From Eubacteriales bacterium (GTDB lineage Bacteria > Bacillota > Clostridia > Peptostreptococcales > Acidaminobacteraceae): DNA of 8,676 nucleotides. A program made the position numbers and the translations under genes. Below, in pieces: positions 1 to 7,320 of this stretch. Below the pieces are notes generated by a model. It was not told the origin of the DNA, did not search any database, and worked only from the letters and a program-made list of their open reading frames with translations. The stretch lies in NCBI GenBank assembly GCA_030625285.1, contig DAOURC010000021.1:1-8676 (forward strand), in the 5' to 3' direction. Each line of letters begins with the position of its first letter. The first letter of the stretch is position 1.

Positions 1-1087
1 AGGTCAAATAATGGCGGCGATTGAATCAGGCGAATATGATTTAGACAATATATCGATAATTATCTCGCAGACAGGTGGAGGATGTAGAGCGACTAATTAT
101 ATCGCTTTTATAAGAAAGGCTCTCAAGGACGCGGGATTGAGTGATATACCGGTAATATCTCTAAGCAGTCAGACTATAGAGAAAAATCCAGGATTTAAAG
201 TTAGCCGAAATCTTCTTAAATCGTCGATAAAAACTCTTGTGTACGGTGATCTTCTTATGAGAGTTCTGTATAGGGTGAGACCCTATGAAAAAATCGAGAA
301 TTCTGCGAATCAACTTTATAGAAAATGGATGGATATTCTAAAAGAGTCTATTTTAAATGATGATAACAAGCAATTTAAAAATAACATTGAAATGATTGTA
401 AAGGAATTTGATGAAATTGAAATAATTGAGAACGTTCTAAAACCAAAAGTTGGAGTGGTTGGTGAAATCTTAGTCAAATATCATCCTGATGCAAATAATA
501 ATATTGTGGATGTTATTGAAAAAGAAGGGGCGGAAGTTGTTGTTCCGGACTTGATAGATTTCTTTTTGTACAGTGGATATAATTCGAATTTCAAGTATGA
601 AAAACTTGCTGGTTCGTGGAAAAGTAAAGCGATGGGTGACTTGTTCATTTCATATATTGAATTATATCGAAAAGATATGAAAAAAGCGTTACTAAGCAGC
701 AAAAGGTTTCATGCACCTAAGAATATTTATGAACTATCCGATAATGCCAAAGAGTATATTTCTCTTGGAAATCAAACGGGAGAAGGATGGTTTTTAACAG
801 CTGAGATGATAGAGCTGATTAATGACGGTGTACCTAACATCTTTTGCATTCAACCTTTTGGCTGTCTACCGAATCATGTCGTAGGGAAAGGAATGATTAA
901 AAAACTTAGGGATGGATTTCCTGAATCGAATATTGTAGCTATCGATTATGATAGCGGCGCAAGTGAAGTGAATCAGCTTAACCGTATTAAGCTTATGCTG
1001 TCAATGGCATTTAAAAACCTCGAAAAAGATAAGAAAAATTTAGATTTTTCATCAAGTCAGATTGTTGAAAAAATAACAGCATTATAA
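1..1087 (+). CDS. Acyl-CoA dehydratase activase-type protein (BcrAD/BadFG plus DUF2229/HgdB-like family), C-terminal part only
   Basis: This is the 3' end of a longer gene. The reading frame is open to the left edge (codons GGT CAA ATA precede the first ATG at 11), so that ATG is internal and about 361 codons are visible. The fragment carries two cysteine motifs I associate with the large activase-related proteins of anaerobes: TGGGCRATNY (Cys codon 83-85) and FCIQPFGCLPNHV (Cys codons 845-847 and 863-865), the latter followed by an acidic IDYDSGASEVNQLNR stretch. Known members of this family run to well over 1000 residues. They have ATPase (BadF/BadG-like) domains at the N-terminus and an HgdB-like region at the C-terminus, and are related to ATP-driven activation of 2-hydroxyacyl-CoA dehydratases. 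The ATPase domains would lie outside this window. Cysteines in the visible part may bind an iron-sulfur cluster, which is inference. A hairpin at 1084-1113 follows the stop codon, so this is probably the last gene of its transcript. Family assignment is fairly sure; the exact substrate is unknown. Confidence 0.8.
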   Translation, partial: GQIMAAIESGEYDLDNISIIISQTGGGCRATNYIAFIRKALKDAGLSDIPVISLSSQTIEKNPGFKVSRNLLKSSIKTLVYGDLLMRVLYRVRPYEKIENSANQLYRKWMDILKESILNDDNKQFKNNIEMIVKEFDEIEIIENVLKPKVGVVGEILVKYHPDANNNIVDVIEKEGAEVVVPDLIDFFLYSGYNSNFKYEKLAGSWKSKAMGDLFISYIELYRKDMKKALLSSKRFHAPKNIYELSDNAKEYISLGNQTGEGWFLTAEMIELINDGVPNIFCIQPFGCLPNHVVGKGMIKKLRDGFPESNIVAIDYDSGASEVNQLNRIKLMLSMAFKNLEKDKKNLDFSSSQIVEKITAL

Positions 1088-1113
1088 AACGAGAGATATT
1101 TCTCTCGTTTTAT
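1084..1113 (+). terminator. Probable intrinsic terminator after the activase-type gene
   Basis: A perfect inverted repeat has arms 1084-1096 and 1101-1113 (core AAACGAGAGA / TCTCTCGTTT) and a 4-base TATT loop. It overlaps the TAA stop of the preceding gene. The descending arm ends in TTTTAT and is followed by AT-rich sequence, so the U tract is short and partly inside the stem. It could work in both directions. Confidence 0.7.
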
Positions 1114-1141
1114 ATTATAGAAGCTATTTTACATTGTCATA

Positions 1142-1150
1142 TGGTATAAT
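1142..1150 (+). promoter_or_regulatory. Extended -10 promoter for the GGDEF/HD-GYP gene
   Basis: TGG followed by TATAAT (1145-1150) is a perfect extended -10 element. No convincing -35 hexamer lies at 16-18 bp upstream, which is common for extended -10 promoters. The predicted start is near 1157, giving a leader of about 25 nt. The ribosome binding site GGGTGAT (1172-1178) precedes the ATG at 1182. The promoter sits just after the preceding terminator, supporting an independent monocistronic unit. Confidence 0.65.
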
Positions 1151-1181
1151 TAATTGAAAATACTTTTCGTCGGGTGATATT

Positions 1182-4100
1182 ATGCAAAAATTAATAAAAA
1201 AATTTTATATACTATTAATAGTGTTGATAATTATTGTTGCATCTGTTTTGTATCTTCAATATAGAGAATCGAGAGATTTGATAGAAAACAAGATTCAAAT
1301 AGCAACTGAAATAACTATGAAAACAACTGTCTATGAAATTAATGAATGGATCAATCAACAATTGAAGCTGATCGATGAAATAGTATATTTTATAACTTTT
1401 GATGAATGGAACGAAGATGTTGTTTTGGATTACTTCGTTGATGAATTACATAGAAATAAAAATTTCAAGTCAATTTATTTTGGGACTCCTGATAATAAAA
1501 TGATAAATGGAAGTGGTTGGATACCACCTAAGGAATTTGATTTAAGAACTAGATTGTGGTATCAAAATGCAATCGAATCAAATGAAACCATTATTACAGA
1601 TGCTTTTATAACAGCATCGGGAGAAGCTGATATAATAACAATTGCCAAATCGGTTGTAAATCAATCGGGAGAGTTGATGGGAGTTGTTGGTGGAGATATC
1701 TTGGTATCTCGAATAAAAGAGATAATTGACGAGAATTATGATGATACATATGGTGTTACATTTTTGATAAATAACTATGGACAAAGCATAAATACTGATG
1801 CGGAAAATATAAACGAAGATCAATTCAACGTAATTAAAGAGGAATCCAAAACTAAAATTTTCTCTAATCAACCTATAAAATACTTCAATATTGTGATGAC
1901 CAATATAAATGATGAGATAGGGTATTTAGCATTTATGCCTATTGAGAATTCCAATTGGTATTTAATAAATTATGTATCTGCAGACAAGGTTGTTTCAACT
2001 AACAGTGGTATTGCAAAACAATTTTCAATTATATTTATTGTGTTTCTTATTGTATTTGCACTTGTTGTAATTGAGACTAAAAAAAATATTATTAATCCTC
2101 TTTATGCAATTGAAAGTGAAATGAGAAAAATTGATTTTGAAAAAGATCCAACTTATAGAATTTCGTGGAATGAAAACTTGGCATTTGAAAAAATAATTAT
2201 TAGTGTCAATTATTTGCTCGAAAACATTGAAAATTATATTGGAGTAATTGAGATCGATAAGAAAAAAAAGCAGAATCTAAATGAAGAGTTAGTAAACATG
2301 TTGCAACAAACTAAACTTGCTGAAAAAATATTGGCAAGGCAAAAAATCGATCTTGAGGTTCTATTCAATAATCCTAACGATGCTGTTGTCCGGACAGATA
2401 AAAATGATTGTATTATTGGCATTAATGAAGCTTTTACAAAACTGTTTGGATACACTTTAAGCGAAATATATGGAGAAAAATTAGATGAAATAGTGTGCGA
2501 TGAAGATACGTTGGATGAAGCACATGATATCACTGAAAGGGTTTCTAGAGGCGAAGATGTTATAAGAGAAGGTTTACGTTACGATAAAAACAAAAAACCG
2601 ATGTATGCTTTAATTAGTGGAATTCCGATAATTTTTGAAAACAAAGTAGTTGGAGGTTACACAACATATAAAGATATTTCTGAGAGAATGAGAGTGGAAA
2701 AAGAAGTAATTAATCAGAAAATGATTTTTGAAGCTTTATTTAAAAATTCAACAGATTCTATTATTCGCTTTGACAATAGCAATTGTATTATTGATATCAA
2801 TGACAGTTTCACTAAGCTTTTCGGTTATGAATTAGATGAAGTGATAGATAAAGATGTCGATGAAGTTGTTGCGAGTGATTCGATTATTGATGAAGCAAGA
2901 AGCAATTCTGAATATGTCAAGAGTGGGAATGCTCTACACAAAGAGGGATTGAGACTGAATAAAATGGGCGAATTGATTCCAGTTATAATAAAAGGAGTTC
3001 CGATTTTTATTGATGGAAAAATGAGTGGTGGATATGGAATTTATACAGATATATCTCTACGTAAAAAAGCGGAAAAAGAAATAATAAAGCAAAGAAAAAT
3101 TTTAGAGGCGCTTTTTAAAAATTCTTCTGATGCCATAGTAATGTTTGATAAGAAGCACCACGTGTTGGATGTCAATGAGAATTTTGAAAAATTATTTGGA
3201 TATTCTTTGGATGAAATCATGAAAAAGCCTATTGACAGTGTGTTTTCTACAATGGATATTATTCATGATACGACACAATTGACAGAATCTTTATTGATGG
3301 GAAATAAAATATTTCTAGAAGGAATTCGTTATGCAAAAGGAAATGTTGAAAGAGATGTGATGATTCATGGAGTGCCGATTATTTTAGATGATGAAGTAAT
3401 AGGTGGCTATGGGATTTATACGGATATTTCCGAAAGAAAAAAAGCGGAAAAAGAAATAATTCATATGAGTTATCATGATCAGTTGACGGATTTGTATAAT
3501 CGTAGATTTTTTGAGGAAGAATTCAAAAGGCTTGACTGTGAAAGAAATTTACCTCTTGCGTTGATTATGGCTGATGTAAATGGGTTGAAACTTATCAATG
3601 ATGCTTTTGGTCATGCTAGCGGAGATGAACTTCTTAAGATTACAGCAAATATCATAAAAGATATTTGCAGACAGGATGAAATTGTTGCGAGACTTGGCGG
3701 AGATGAATTTGTTATTTTGTTGCCGAACACTACATATAAAGACGCAGAAAAAATTGTAAATAGAATAAAAAGCAGTTGTAGGAGCCAAGTAATCGAATCT
3801 ATAGAAATTTCAATATCTTTTGGATTGGATATAAAAAAAGATATGAACGATACGATAGAAAATTTGTTCAAGCGTGTGGAAGATTTCATGTATAGTCAAA
3901 AGCTTGTTGAAAGCCCGAGTGTTCGCGGTAGGATGTTTGAAACAATAATCAGGACTTTGCATGAAAAAAACAAACGTGAAGAAAGACATTCTTCAAGGGT
4001 CAGTGAGTTGTCTGAGAAATTAGGTCGAGATTATGGGCTTAGTGATAGAGAGGTATTTGAACTTAAATCCGCTGGATGGCTTCATGATATTGGAAAGATT

Positions 4101-4478
4101 GCCATTAGTGAAAGGATTCTCAATAAGAAAGGTAAATTGACTGATGAAGAAATGATGGAAATAAAAAGACATCCTGAAATCGGGTATAGAATATTAAACG
4201 CTGTTAATGAGATGTCGGATATTTCAGAATATGTTTTAGCTCACCATGAGAGCTGGGATGGAAAAGGTTATCCAAAAGGACTTAGTGGAAATCAAATTCC
4301 ACTACAGGCTAGAATTATTGCAGTTGCAGATTCATTTGATGCGATGACTAGAGAGAGAACTTATAGAGCGGTGCTTTCTGAAGAAGAAGCTATAGAGGAA
4401 ATAAGGAGAAATTCCGGTACACAATTCGATCCGGATGTCGTTGAAGTATTTATAAACAAAGTTATGAAAAAAGCGTAA
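1182..4478 (+). CDS. Membrane-bound Cache-PAS-PAS-PAS-GGDEF-HD-GYP c-di-GMP signalling protein
   Basis: This is a 1098-residue transmembrane receptor predicted to control c-di-GMP. TM1 is at about residues 8-25 and TM2 at about 281-298. They enclose an extracytoplasmic region with Cache-type motifs (DLRTRLWY at 120-127, GVVGGDI at 167-173). A coiled-coil stretch (about 355-390) follows, then three PAS domains (about 390-500, 515-625 and 640-750), each ending in GGYxxYxDIS. The GGDEF domain (about 757-905) keeps D798, N806, D807 and the intact GGDEF signature at 839-843, so diguanylate cyclase activity is expected. Its inhibitory-site motif is R830-Q-D-E833 instead of RxxD. The HD-GYP domain (about 918-1095) keeps H936, H968-D969, H997, HHE 1021-1023, GYP 1029-1031 and D1050, so c-di-GMP hydrolysis is also expected. 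Having both activities intact suggests the sensor inputs set which one dominates. It is transcribed alone, between an extended -10 promoter and a bidirectional terminator. Domain calls are secure; ligand and net activity are unknown. Confidence 0.95.
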   Translation: MQKLIKKFYILLIVLIIIVASVLYLQYRESRDLIENKIQIATEITMKTTVYEINEWINQQLKLIDEIVYFITFDEWNEDVVLDYFVDELHRNKNFKSIYFGTPDNKMINGSGWIPPKEFDLRTRLWYQNAIESNETIITDAFITASGEADIITIAKSVVNQSGELMGVVGGDILVSRIKEIIDENYDDTYGVTFLINNYGQSINTDAENINEDQFNVIKEESKTKIFSNQPIKYFNIVMTNINDEIGYLAFMPIENSNWYLINYVSADKVVSTNSGIAKQFSIIFIVFLIVFALVVIETKKNIINPLYAIESEMRKIDFEKDPTYRISWNENLAFEKIIISVNYLLENIENYIGVIEIDKKKKQNLNEELVNMLQQTKLAEKILARQKIDLEVLFNNPNDAVVRTDKNDCIIGINEAFTKLFGYTLSEIYGEKLDEIVCDEDTLDEAHDITERVSRGEDVIREGLRYDKNKKPMYALISGIPIIFENKVVGGYTTYKDISERMRVEKEVINQKMIFEALFKNSTDSIIRFDNSNCIIDINDSFTKLFGYELDEVIDKDVDEVVASDSIIDEARSNSEYVKSGNALHKEGLRLNKMGELIPVIIKGVPIFIDGKMSGGYGIYTDISLRKKAEKEIIKQRKILEALFKNSSDAIVMFDKKHHVLDVNENFEKLFGYSLDEIMKKPIDSVFSTMDIIHDTTQLTESLLMGNKIFLEGIRYAKGNVERDVMIHGVPIILDDEVIGGYGIYTDISERKKAEKEIIHMSYHDQLTDLYNRRFFEEEFKRLDCERNLPLALIMADVNGLKLINDAFGHASGDELLKITANIIKDICRQDEIVARLGGDEFVILLPNTTYKDAEKIVNRIKSSCRSQVIESIEISISFGLDIKKDMNDTIENLFKRVEDFMYSQKLVESPSVRGRMFETIIRTLHEKNKREERHSSRVSELSEKLGRDYGLSDREVFELKSAGWLHDIGKIAISERILNKKGKLTDEEMMEIKRHPEIGYRILNAVNEMSDISEYVLAHHESWDGKGYPKGLSGNQIPLQARIIAVADSFDAMTRERTYRAVLSEEEAIEEIRRNSGTQFDPDVVEVFINKVMKKA
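2337..3461 (+). repeat. Three tandem 375-bp repeats encoding PAS domains
   Basis: Three in-frame units of 125 codons (about 2337-2711, 2712-3086 and 3087-3461) each encode a short coiled segment plus one PAS domain. The landmark LEVLF/FEALF/LEALF recurs at residues 391, 516 and 641, and LFGYxLxE and GGYxxYxDIS recur in step. Units two and three share an identical 23-base word at 3063-3085 and 3438-3460, exactly 375 bp apart. Elsewhere the copies have diverged. This indicates internal duplication within the gene, with the second and third copies the closer pair by eye. Confidence 0.85.
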
Positions 4479-4501
4479 GATTAAAAATCTACGCTTTTTT
4501 T
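4467..4501. terminator. Bidirectional terminator between convergent genes, overlapping both stop codons
   Basis: The hairpin has arms 4467-4482 and 4486-4500, a 3-base AAA loop and one bulged A (4478). An A6 tract on the left and a T7 tract on the right give a U run on either strand. The stop of the c-di-GMP gene (TAA, 4476-4478) and the stop of the convergent ATPase gene (TAG, complement of 4489-4491) both lie inside the stem. Both proteins therefore end in the residues KKA. Confidence 0.88.
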
Positions 4502-5037
4502 AATGATTCGATGTTTTCGGTGATATATGAGTCGATCCAGTTTATGATCGACCAATCTTTTATATCAACGTCATCTCCAAGAATTTCTTGGATTTCGTCT
4601 GTCGAAATACTAAATGATTCATTATCATGTTTATAAATAAAACTAAGGTTGAATTTCTCTTCTGATAGAATCAGGGTTGTAATAGTTGCTGCGATATTAC
4701 CGAGAGGTGGTCTGTCGATATTTGAGAGCACAAGCATTCCTTTCACAAAAGTTCCGATATTTGGCGCAGAGGAAATCTCTAAATCGCCACCAGTCAATTT
4801 GCAGTTGGCTTTTAGTAAAGAAAGTCCAAGTCCTACATTTCTCGTTTTTCTAGTCGTGAAAAAAGGATCAAGAACTCTATCGATAGTCTTTTGATCCATG
4901 CCGATTCCGTTATCTTCAATTGTCATTATAAGAAGGTCGTTTTTGATATCTTCTATTATCTCTATGTTTATTTCTGTTGATTTTGCTGTAACAGAATTTC
5001 TTGTAATATCAAGTAAGTGCAAAGATAAATCTCTCAT
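4489..5037 (-). CDS. HATPase_c ATP-binding protein without phosphoacceptor domain (hydrogenase-operon type)
   Basis: This 182-residue protein has a histidine-kinase-like ATPase fold at about residues 1-105. The visible motifs are an N box (LLDITRNSVTA, N14), a G1 box DNGIGM (42-47), an F box DPFFTTRK (57-64) and a G2 box VGLGLS (68-73). No HisKA dimerisation/phosphoacceptor helix and no sensor domain precede it, since the ATPase starts at residue 1. It may be a stand-alone kinase or ATP-binding regulator acting on a separate partner. The last 75 residues or so are not part of the usual ATPase fold and I cannot assign them. The ATG at 5037-5035 lies one base after the PHP gene's TGA. An AGAGGA-like ribosome site falls in the end of that gene, so translation is probably coupled. 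It is the last gene of the six-gene operon and ends in the bidirectional terminator. As I recall, such small ATPases recur next to NADH-linked [FeFe]-hydrogenase genes in Clostridia. Fold certain, role inferred. Confidence 0.88.
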   Translation of the reverse strand: MRDLSLHLLDITRNSVTAKSTEINIEIIEDIKNDLLIMTIEDNGIGMDQKTIDRVLDPFFTTRKTRNVGLGLSLLKANCKLTGGDLEISSAPNIGTFVKGMLVLSNIDRPPLGNIAATITTLILSEEKFNLSFIYKHDNESFSISTDEIQEILGDDVDIKDWSIINWIDSYITENIESLKKA

Positions 5038-5038
5038 T

Positions 5039-5734
5039 TCATCTTCCTCTCAGCGTATGAAAAATTGACTCGATGCTTCGTTTTTCTACATTTATTGAAT
5101 TGATTCTTTCGTTTATGTCTTCAAGTCGATGAGCATCTGAATTCAATAAAATTTTATATTTTTTTGAGTAATTTTCTATATTTTCTATATTGTATATTTC
5201 TAAAGCATCACATTTTATATCATCAGGAATAAATCCAAGTTGAGAAATCATACTATAACTTGATTTATCGATATGTGCTGGAATAAATAGACCATTGTAT
5301 TTAATAATTCTTTTATTGAGGTCGGAGAGAGATATATTTATTGGAAATAGTAATGAGTAATTATATGTACTTATAATTTCATCTTGCTCATTTGCAATAA
5401 GCTGATTTCCAAATTTTTTCTCATCGTGTGGATATTCAGTACAGAGTGCCTGTATGTCTTTATAGAATAATTTTATTGAATCTAGATTTTCAAAGAGACA
5501 TATGACATGAATATCTTCGATTGTTTGAATTTCAATTCCAGGAATGAATAAAACATTATTTTTATTAGCTACATATTCAAAAGCATCCAAATTTAAAATG
5601 CTATTATGATCAGTAATAGCAATGACATCTAAATTTTTTAATAGTGCCATATTTATTATATTGTTAGGAGTCATATCATCATCGGCACAAGGAGAAAGCG
5701 CAGAGTGAATATGGAAATCGTAAAATAATTTCAT
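5039..5734 (-). CDS. PHP-domain metal-dependent phosphoesterase
   Basis: This 231-residue protein has the full set of PHP motifs. They are HIH (H8, H10) followed by PCADDD (D18), ITDHN (D42-H43), GIEIQ (E68), H76, PAHID (H154) and SDAH (D200, H202). These residues normally bind a cluster of up to three metal ions and catalyse phosphoester hydrolysis. No polymerase or histidinol-phosphatase-specific extension is present, and the length fits the small stand-alone PHP/TrpH-like group. The substrate cannot be read from sequence: a nucleotide, a small RNA or a phosphorylated partner protein are all possible. It starts only two bases after the stop of the second DRTGG gene and has no good Shine-Dalgarno sequence nearby, so translational coupling is likely. 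It ends one base before the ATPase gene. Its place between a DRTGG protein and a kinase-like ATPase in a hydrogenase-linked operon suggests a regulatory, signal-removing role, which is inference. Confidence 0.9.
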   Translation of the reverse strand: MKLFYDFHIHSALSPCADDDMTPNNIINMALLKNLDVIAITDHNSILNLDAFEYVANKNNVLFIPGIEIQTIEDIHVICLFENLDSIKLFYKDIQALCTEYPHDEKKFGNQLIANEQDEIISTYNYSLLFPINISLSDLNKRIIKYNGLFIPAHIDKSSYSMISQLGFIPDDIKCDALEIYNIENIENYSKKYKILLNSDAHRLEDINERINSINVEKRSIESIFHTLRGR

Positions 5735-5736
5735 GA

Positions 5737-6060
5737 TTAAAAAGAAAACTCTTTCATTATTTTATAAACGTCAAGAGGAGTTGAAATAATAGGGATATCG
5801 TTTTCATTTGCTTTAATCAATGTGTCTTCTTCTGGTTTTATAGATTCTGGAAGAATAATACAACTTATTTCTAATAATGAAGCCACAGCAACAATATTTG
5901 AATGAGTTTGAACTGTTATCCAAGCATCTCCCTTTTCTCCTTTAGCCATAACTAAACTGAGCAAATCGCAAGATCGAATATATGTTATTCCTTCATCTAA
6001 GGAAGGAACATCATTTAATAGTTTGAAATTTTTGTTTTCTAATAATTGATTAATTTTCAC
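5737..6060 (-). CDS. DRTGG-domain protein, second copy in the operon
   Basis: This small soluble protein has 107 residues from the start chosen here and is a single DRTGG-type domain, recognised by its overall pattern. The pattern is an N-terminal MKINQLLENKNFKLL segment, then SCDLLSLVMA, a central HSNIVAVASLLEISCIIL segment and a C-terminal NDIPIISTPLDVYKI segment. DRTGG domains also occur in phosphotransacetylases and CBS-type pyrophosphatases, where they are thought to be ligand-binding or regulatory; the ligand is not established. The eponymous DRTGG residues are not present. I chose the GTG at 6060-6058 because AGAAGGTG (complement of 6067-6074) sits six bases upstream of it. A GTG at 6069 would add three residues but would lie inside that ribosome site. 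Either start overlaps the 3' end of the hydrogenase-like gene. It is a distant paralogue of the operon's first gene. It contains two cysteines and no membrane segment. Confidence 0.85.
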   Translation of the reverse strand: MKINQLLENKNFKLLNDVPSLDEGITYIRSCDLLSLVMAKGEKGDAWITVQTHSNIVAVASLLEISCIILPESIKPEEDTLIKANENDIPIISTPLDVYKIMKEFSF

Positions 6061-7309
6061 TTTCTTCACCTTCTAATTTTTTAAATATACAATCTGAAAT
6101 TTTTGCGCGGTTTTGTACTATATCTTCCGCTAAAGCATAGCATGACGGAGAACCGCAAGCACCACAGTCGATGCCTGGTAGTATTTTGAAAATAGCGTTG
6201 ATCTCCTCCATTTTTTTAAGTGCTATTGCTATATCGGTATCTAATTCCATAATTTTTGAAGGAAGGATTTCTCTATTCCAACATAGATTTTCATATTTGA
6301 AATTTGAGCGGATTTCATCATTTGAAATTGGTGAAGAATTATTACAGCGATTATCGATGCGATATTTTGCAATAAAAGGATTTTCTACATTAAGAGGTCC
6401 ACCGACGCATCCACCTACACATGAATAAGCTTCGATAAAATCGATATTGCTTAATTTCCCCAATTCAATCATATCCAATATTTTAGCGACTTCATCTATA
6501 CCGTCAACTACGATGGATTTTTGAATTTTTGATACATCTCGTTGACCACCAACTCTTCCCCAAAGATCACCAAGGTTACTTTGTTGAATTTCGGTTTTTT
6601 CGTTTTTCTGAGCGAATAATTTTTTCAAAACTTTAGGGAATATTTCTTTAATGGACAAAGCGCCATTTAAAGATGATTTTTCAATACCTATAGGATTTTT
6701 TATACTAGTGATTTTTGCCGGGCACGGAGATAGTAGAAAAATTCCAATGTCGTTTCCAGACATGTTTTTTTCTTCTATTACTTTTTTTCGCACGTGCATA
6801 GCAGCAACTTCCATAGGTGATTCAAGTCTTGAAATGTTTTTTATCAATTCTGGATTTCTAATTTGGATCAATCTTGTAACAGCGGGGCAATATGTTGAAA
6901 TAATAGGTTTTTCAATGGAATCATTAAGCGATAAGTCTTTTAAATATGCAGATAAAACTTCAGCATAATAAGAAACATCTATAATTTCATTAAATCCTAG
7001 GGATTGGAGTGCAAGATTTATTGCGTTTTTTGAATATTTTTGCGAAAATTGGGCATAAAAAGAGAGTGAGGGTAATGCGATATTATATTTAAATTGTTGT
7101 AATTCTATCAATGAATCTGTTATGGCAGTTTTGGCATTGTAGGGGCAAACTTTAAGACACATACCACAATCAATGCATTTTTCGCTGATAATTCTAGCTT
7201 TTCCATCAATAACTCTTATAGCTAGAGTAGGACAATTTTGCATGCAGATAGTACATCCAGTGCAAAGATCGTTTCGTAATGTCACTGAGTGAAAATAGAT
7301 TTCATTCAC
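6050..7309 (-). CDS. [FeFe]-hydrogenase-like iron-sulfur protein, probable sensory (HydS/group D-like) type
   Basis: This protein has 419 residues. The N-terminus carries two [4Fe-4S] ferredoxin motifs (C16, C19, C22, C26 and C45, C48, C51, C55). The central [FeFe]-hydrogenase domain keeps the cysteines that hold the H-cluster: C141 in STYCPAV (L1 motif), C196 in SPCPAK with K199 (L2), and C297 and C301 in SCVGGCVGGP (L3). The L1 position that is the proton-relay cysteine in catalytic enzymes (TSCCPxW) is Tyr140 here. The C-terminus adds a further [4Fe-4S] motif, C382-x2-C385-x4-C390-x16-C407. This architecture and the lost relay cysteine fit the putative sensory [FeFe]-hydrogenases, as I recall those called group D, better than a high-turnover enzyme. 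It starts at GTG 7309-7307, with GGAGG (complement of 7317-7321) seven bases upstream. It is the third gene of the operon, after an RsbT-like kinase. Likely role: sensing H2 or the state of the ferredoxin pool. It would need the HydE/F/G maturases, which are not in the window. Confidence 0.88.
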   Translation of the reverse strand: MNEIYFHSVTLRNDLCTGCTICMQNCPTLAIRVIDGKARIISEKCIDCGMCLKVCPYNAKTAITDSLIELQQFKYNIALPSLSFYAQFSQKYSKNAINLALQSLGFNEIIDVSYYAEVLSAYLKDLSLNDSIEKPIISTYCPAVTRLIQIRNPELIKNISRLESPMEVAAMHVRKKVIEEKNMSGNDIGIFLLSPCPAKITSIKNPIGIEKSSLNGALSIKEIFPKVLKKLFAQKNEKTEIQQSNLGDLWGRVGGQRDVSKIQKSIVVDGIDEVAKILDMIELGKLSNIDFIEAYSCVGGCVGGPLNVENPFIAKYRIDNRCNNSSPISNDEIRSNFKYENLCWNREILPSKIMELDTDIAIALKKMEEINAIFKILPGIDCGACGSPSCYALAEDIVQNRAKISDCIFKKLEGEESEN

Positions 7310-7320
7310 GAATATACCTC

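Noticed and set aside
11..13. ATG as the real start of the first gene
   Set aside because: The frame is open to the left edge, the preceding codons fit the family, and no ribosome binding site is visible before it. It is an internal methionine.
1088..1181. c-di-GMP riboswitch before the c-di-GMP gene
   Set aside because: The predicted leader is only about 25 nt, too short for the aptamer, and no riboswitch-like conserved segments are seen.
2337..3461. Tandem repeats as a CRISPR array or mobile repeat
   Set aside because: The repeats are 375 bp, in frame and encode PAS domains. There are no short identical repeats with spacers.
1578..3889. Open frames on the minus strand inside the c-di-GMP gene
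   Set aside because: They lie fully inside a long gene with clear domains, have no ribosome sites or recognisable motifs, and show biased composition expected of antisense frames.
4489..5037. Calling the small ATPase a complete sensor histidine kinase
   Set aside because: There is no sensor, membrane or HisKA region, and the ATPase N box begins within the first 15 residues.
4649..6968. Plus-strand open frames inside the regulatory operon
   Set aside because: They are antisense to the HATPase and hydrogenase-like genes, which have intact catalytic motifs. No independent support was seen.
6050..7309. Calling the iron-sulfur protein the catalytic HydA subunit
   Set aside because: The relay cysteine is missing, the chain is short, the C-terminal cluster domain is not that of HydA, and it is co-transcribed with regulatory genes.
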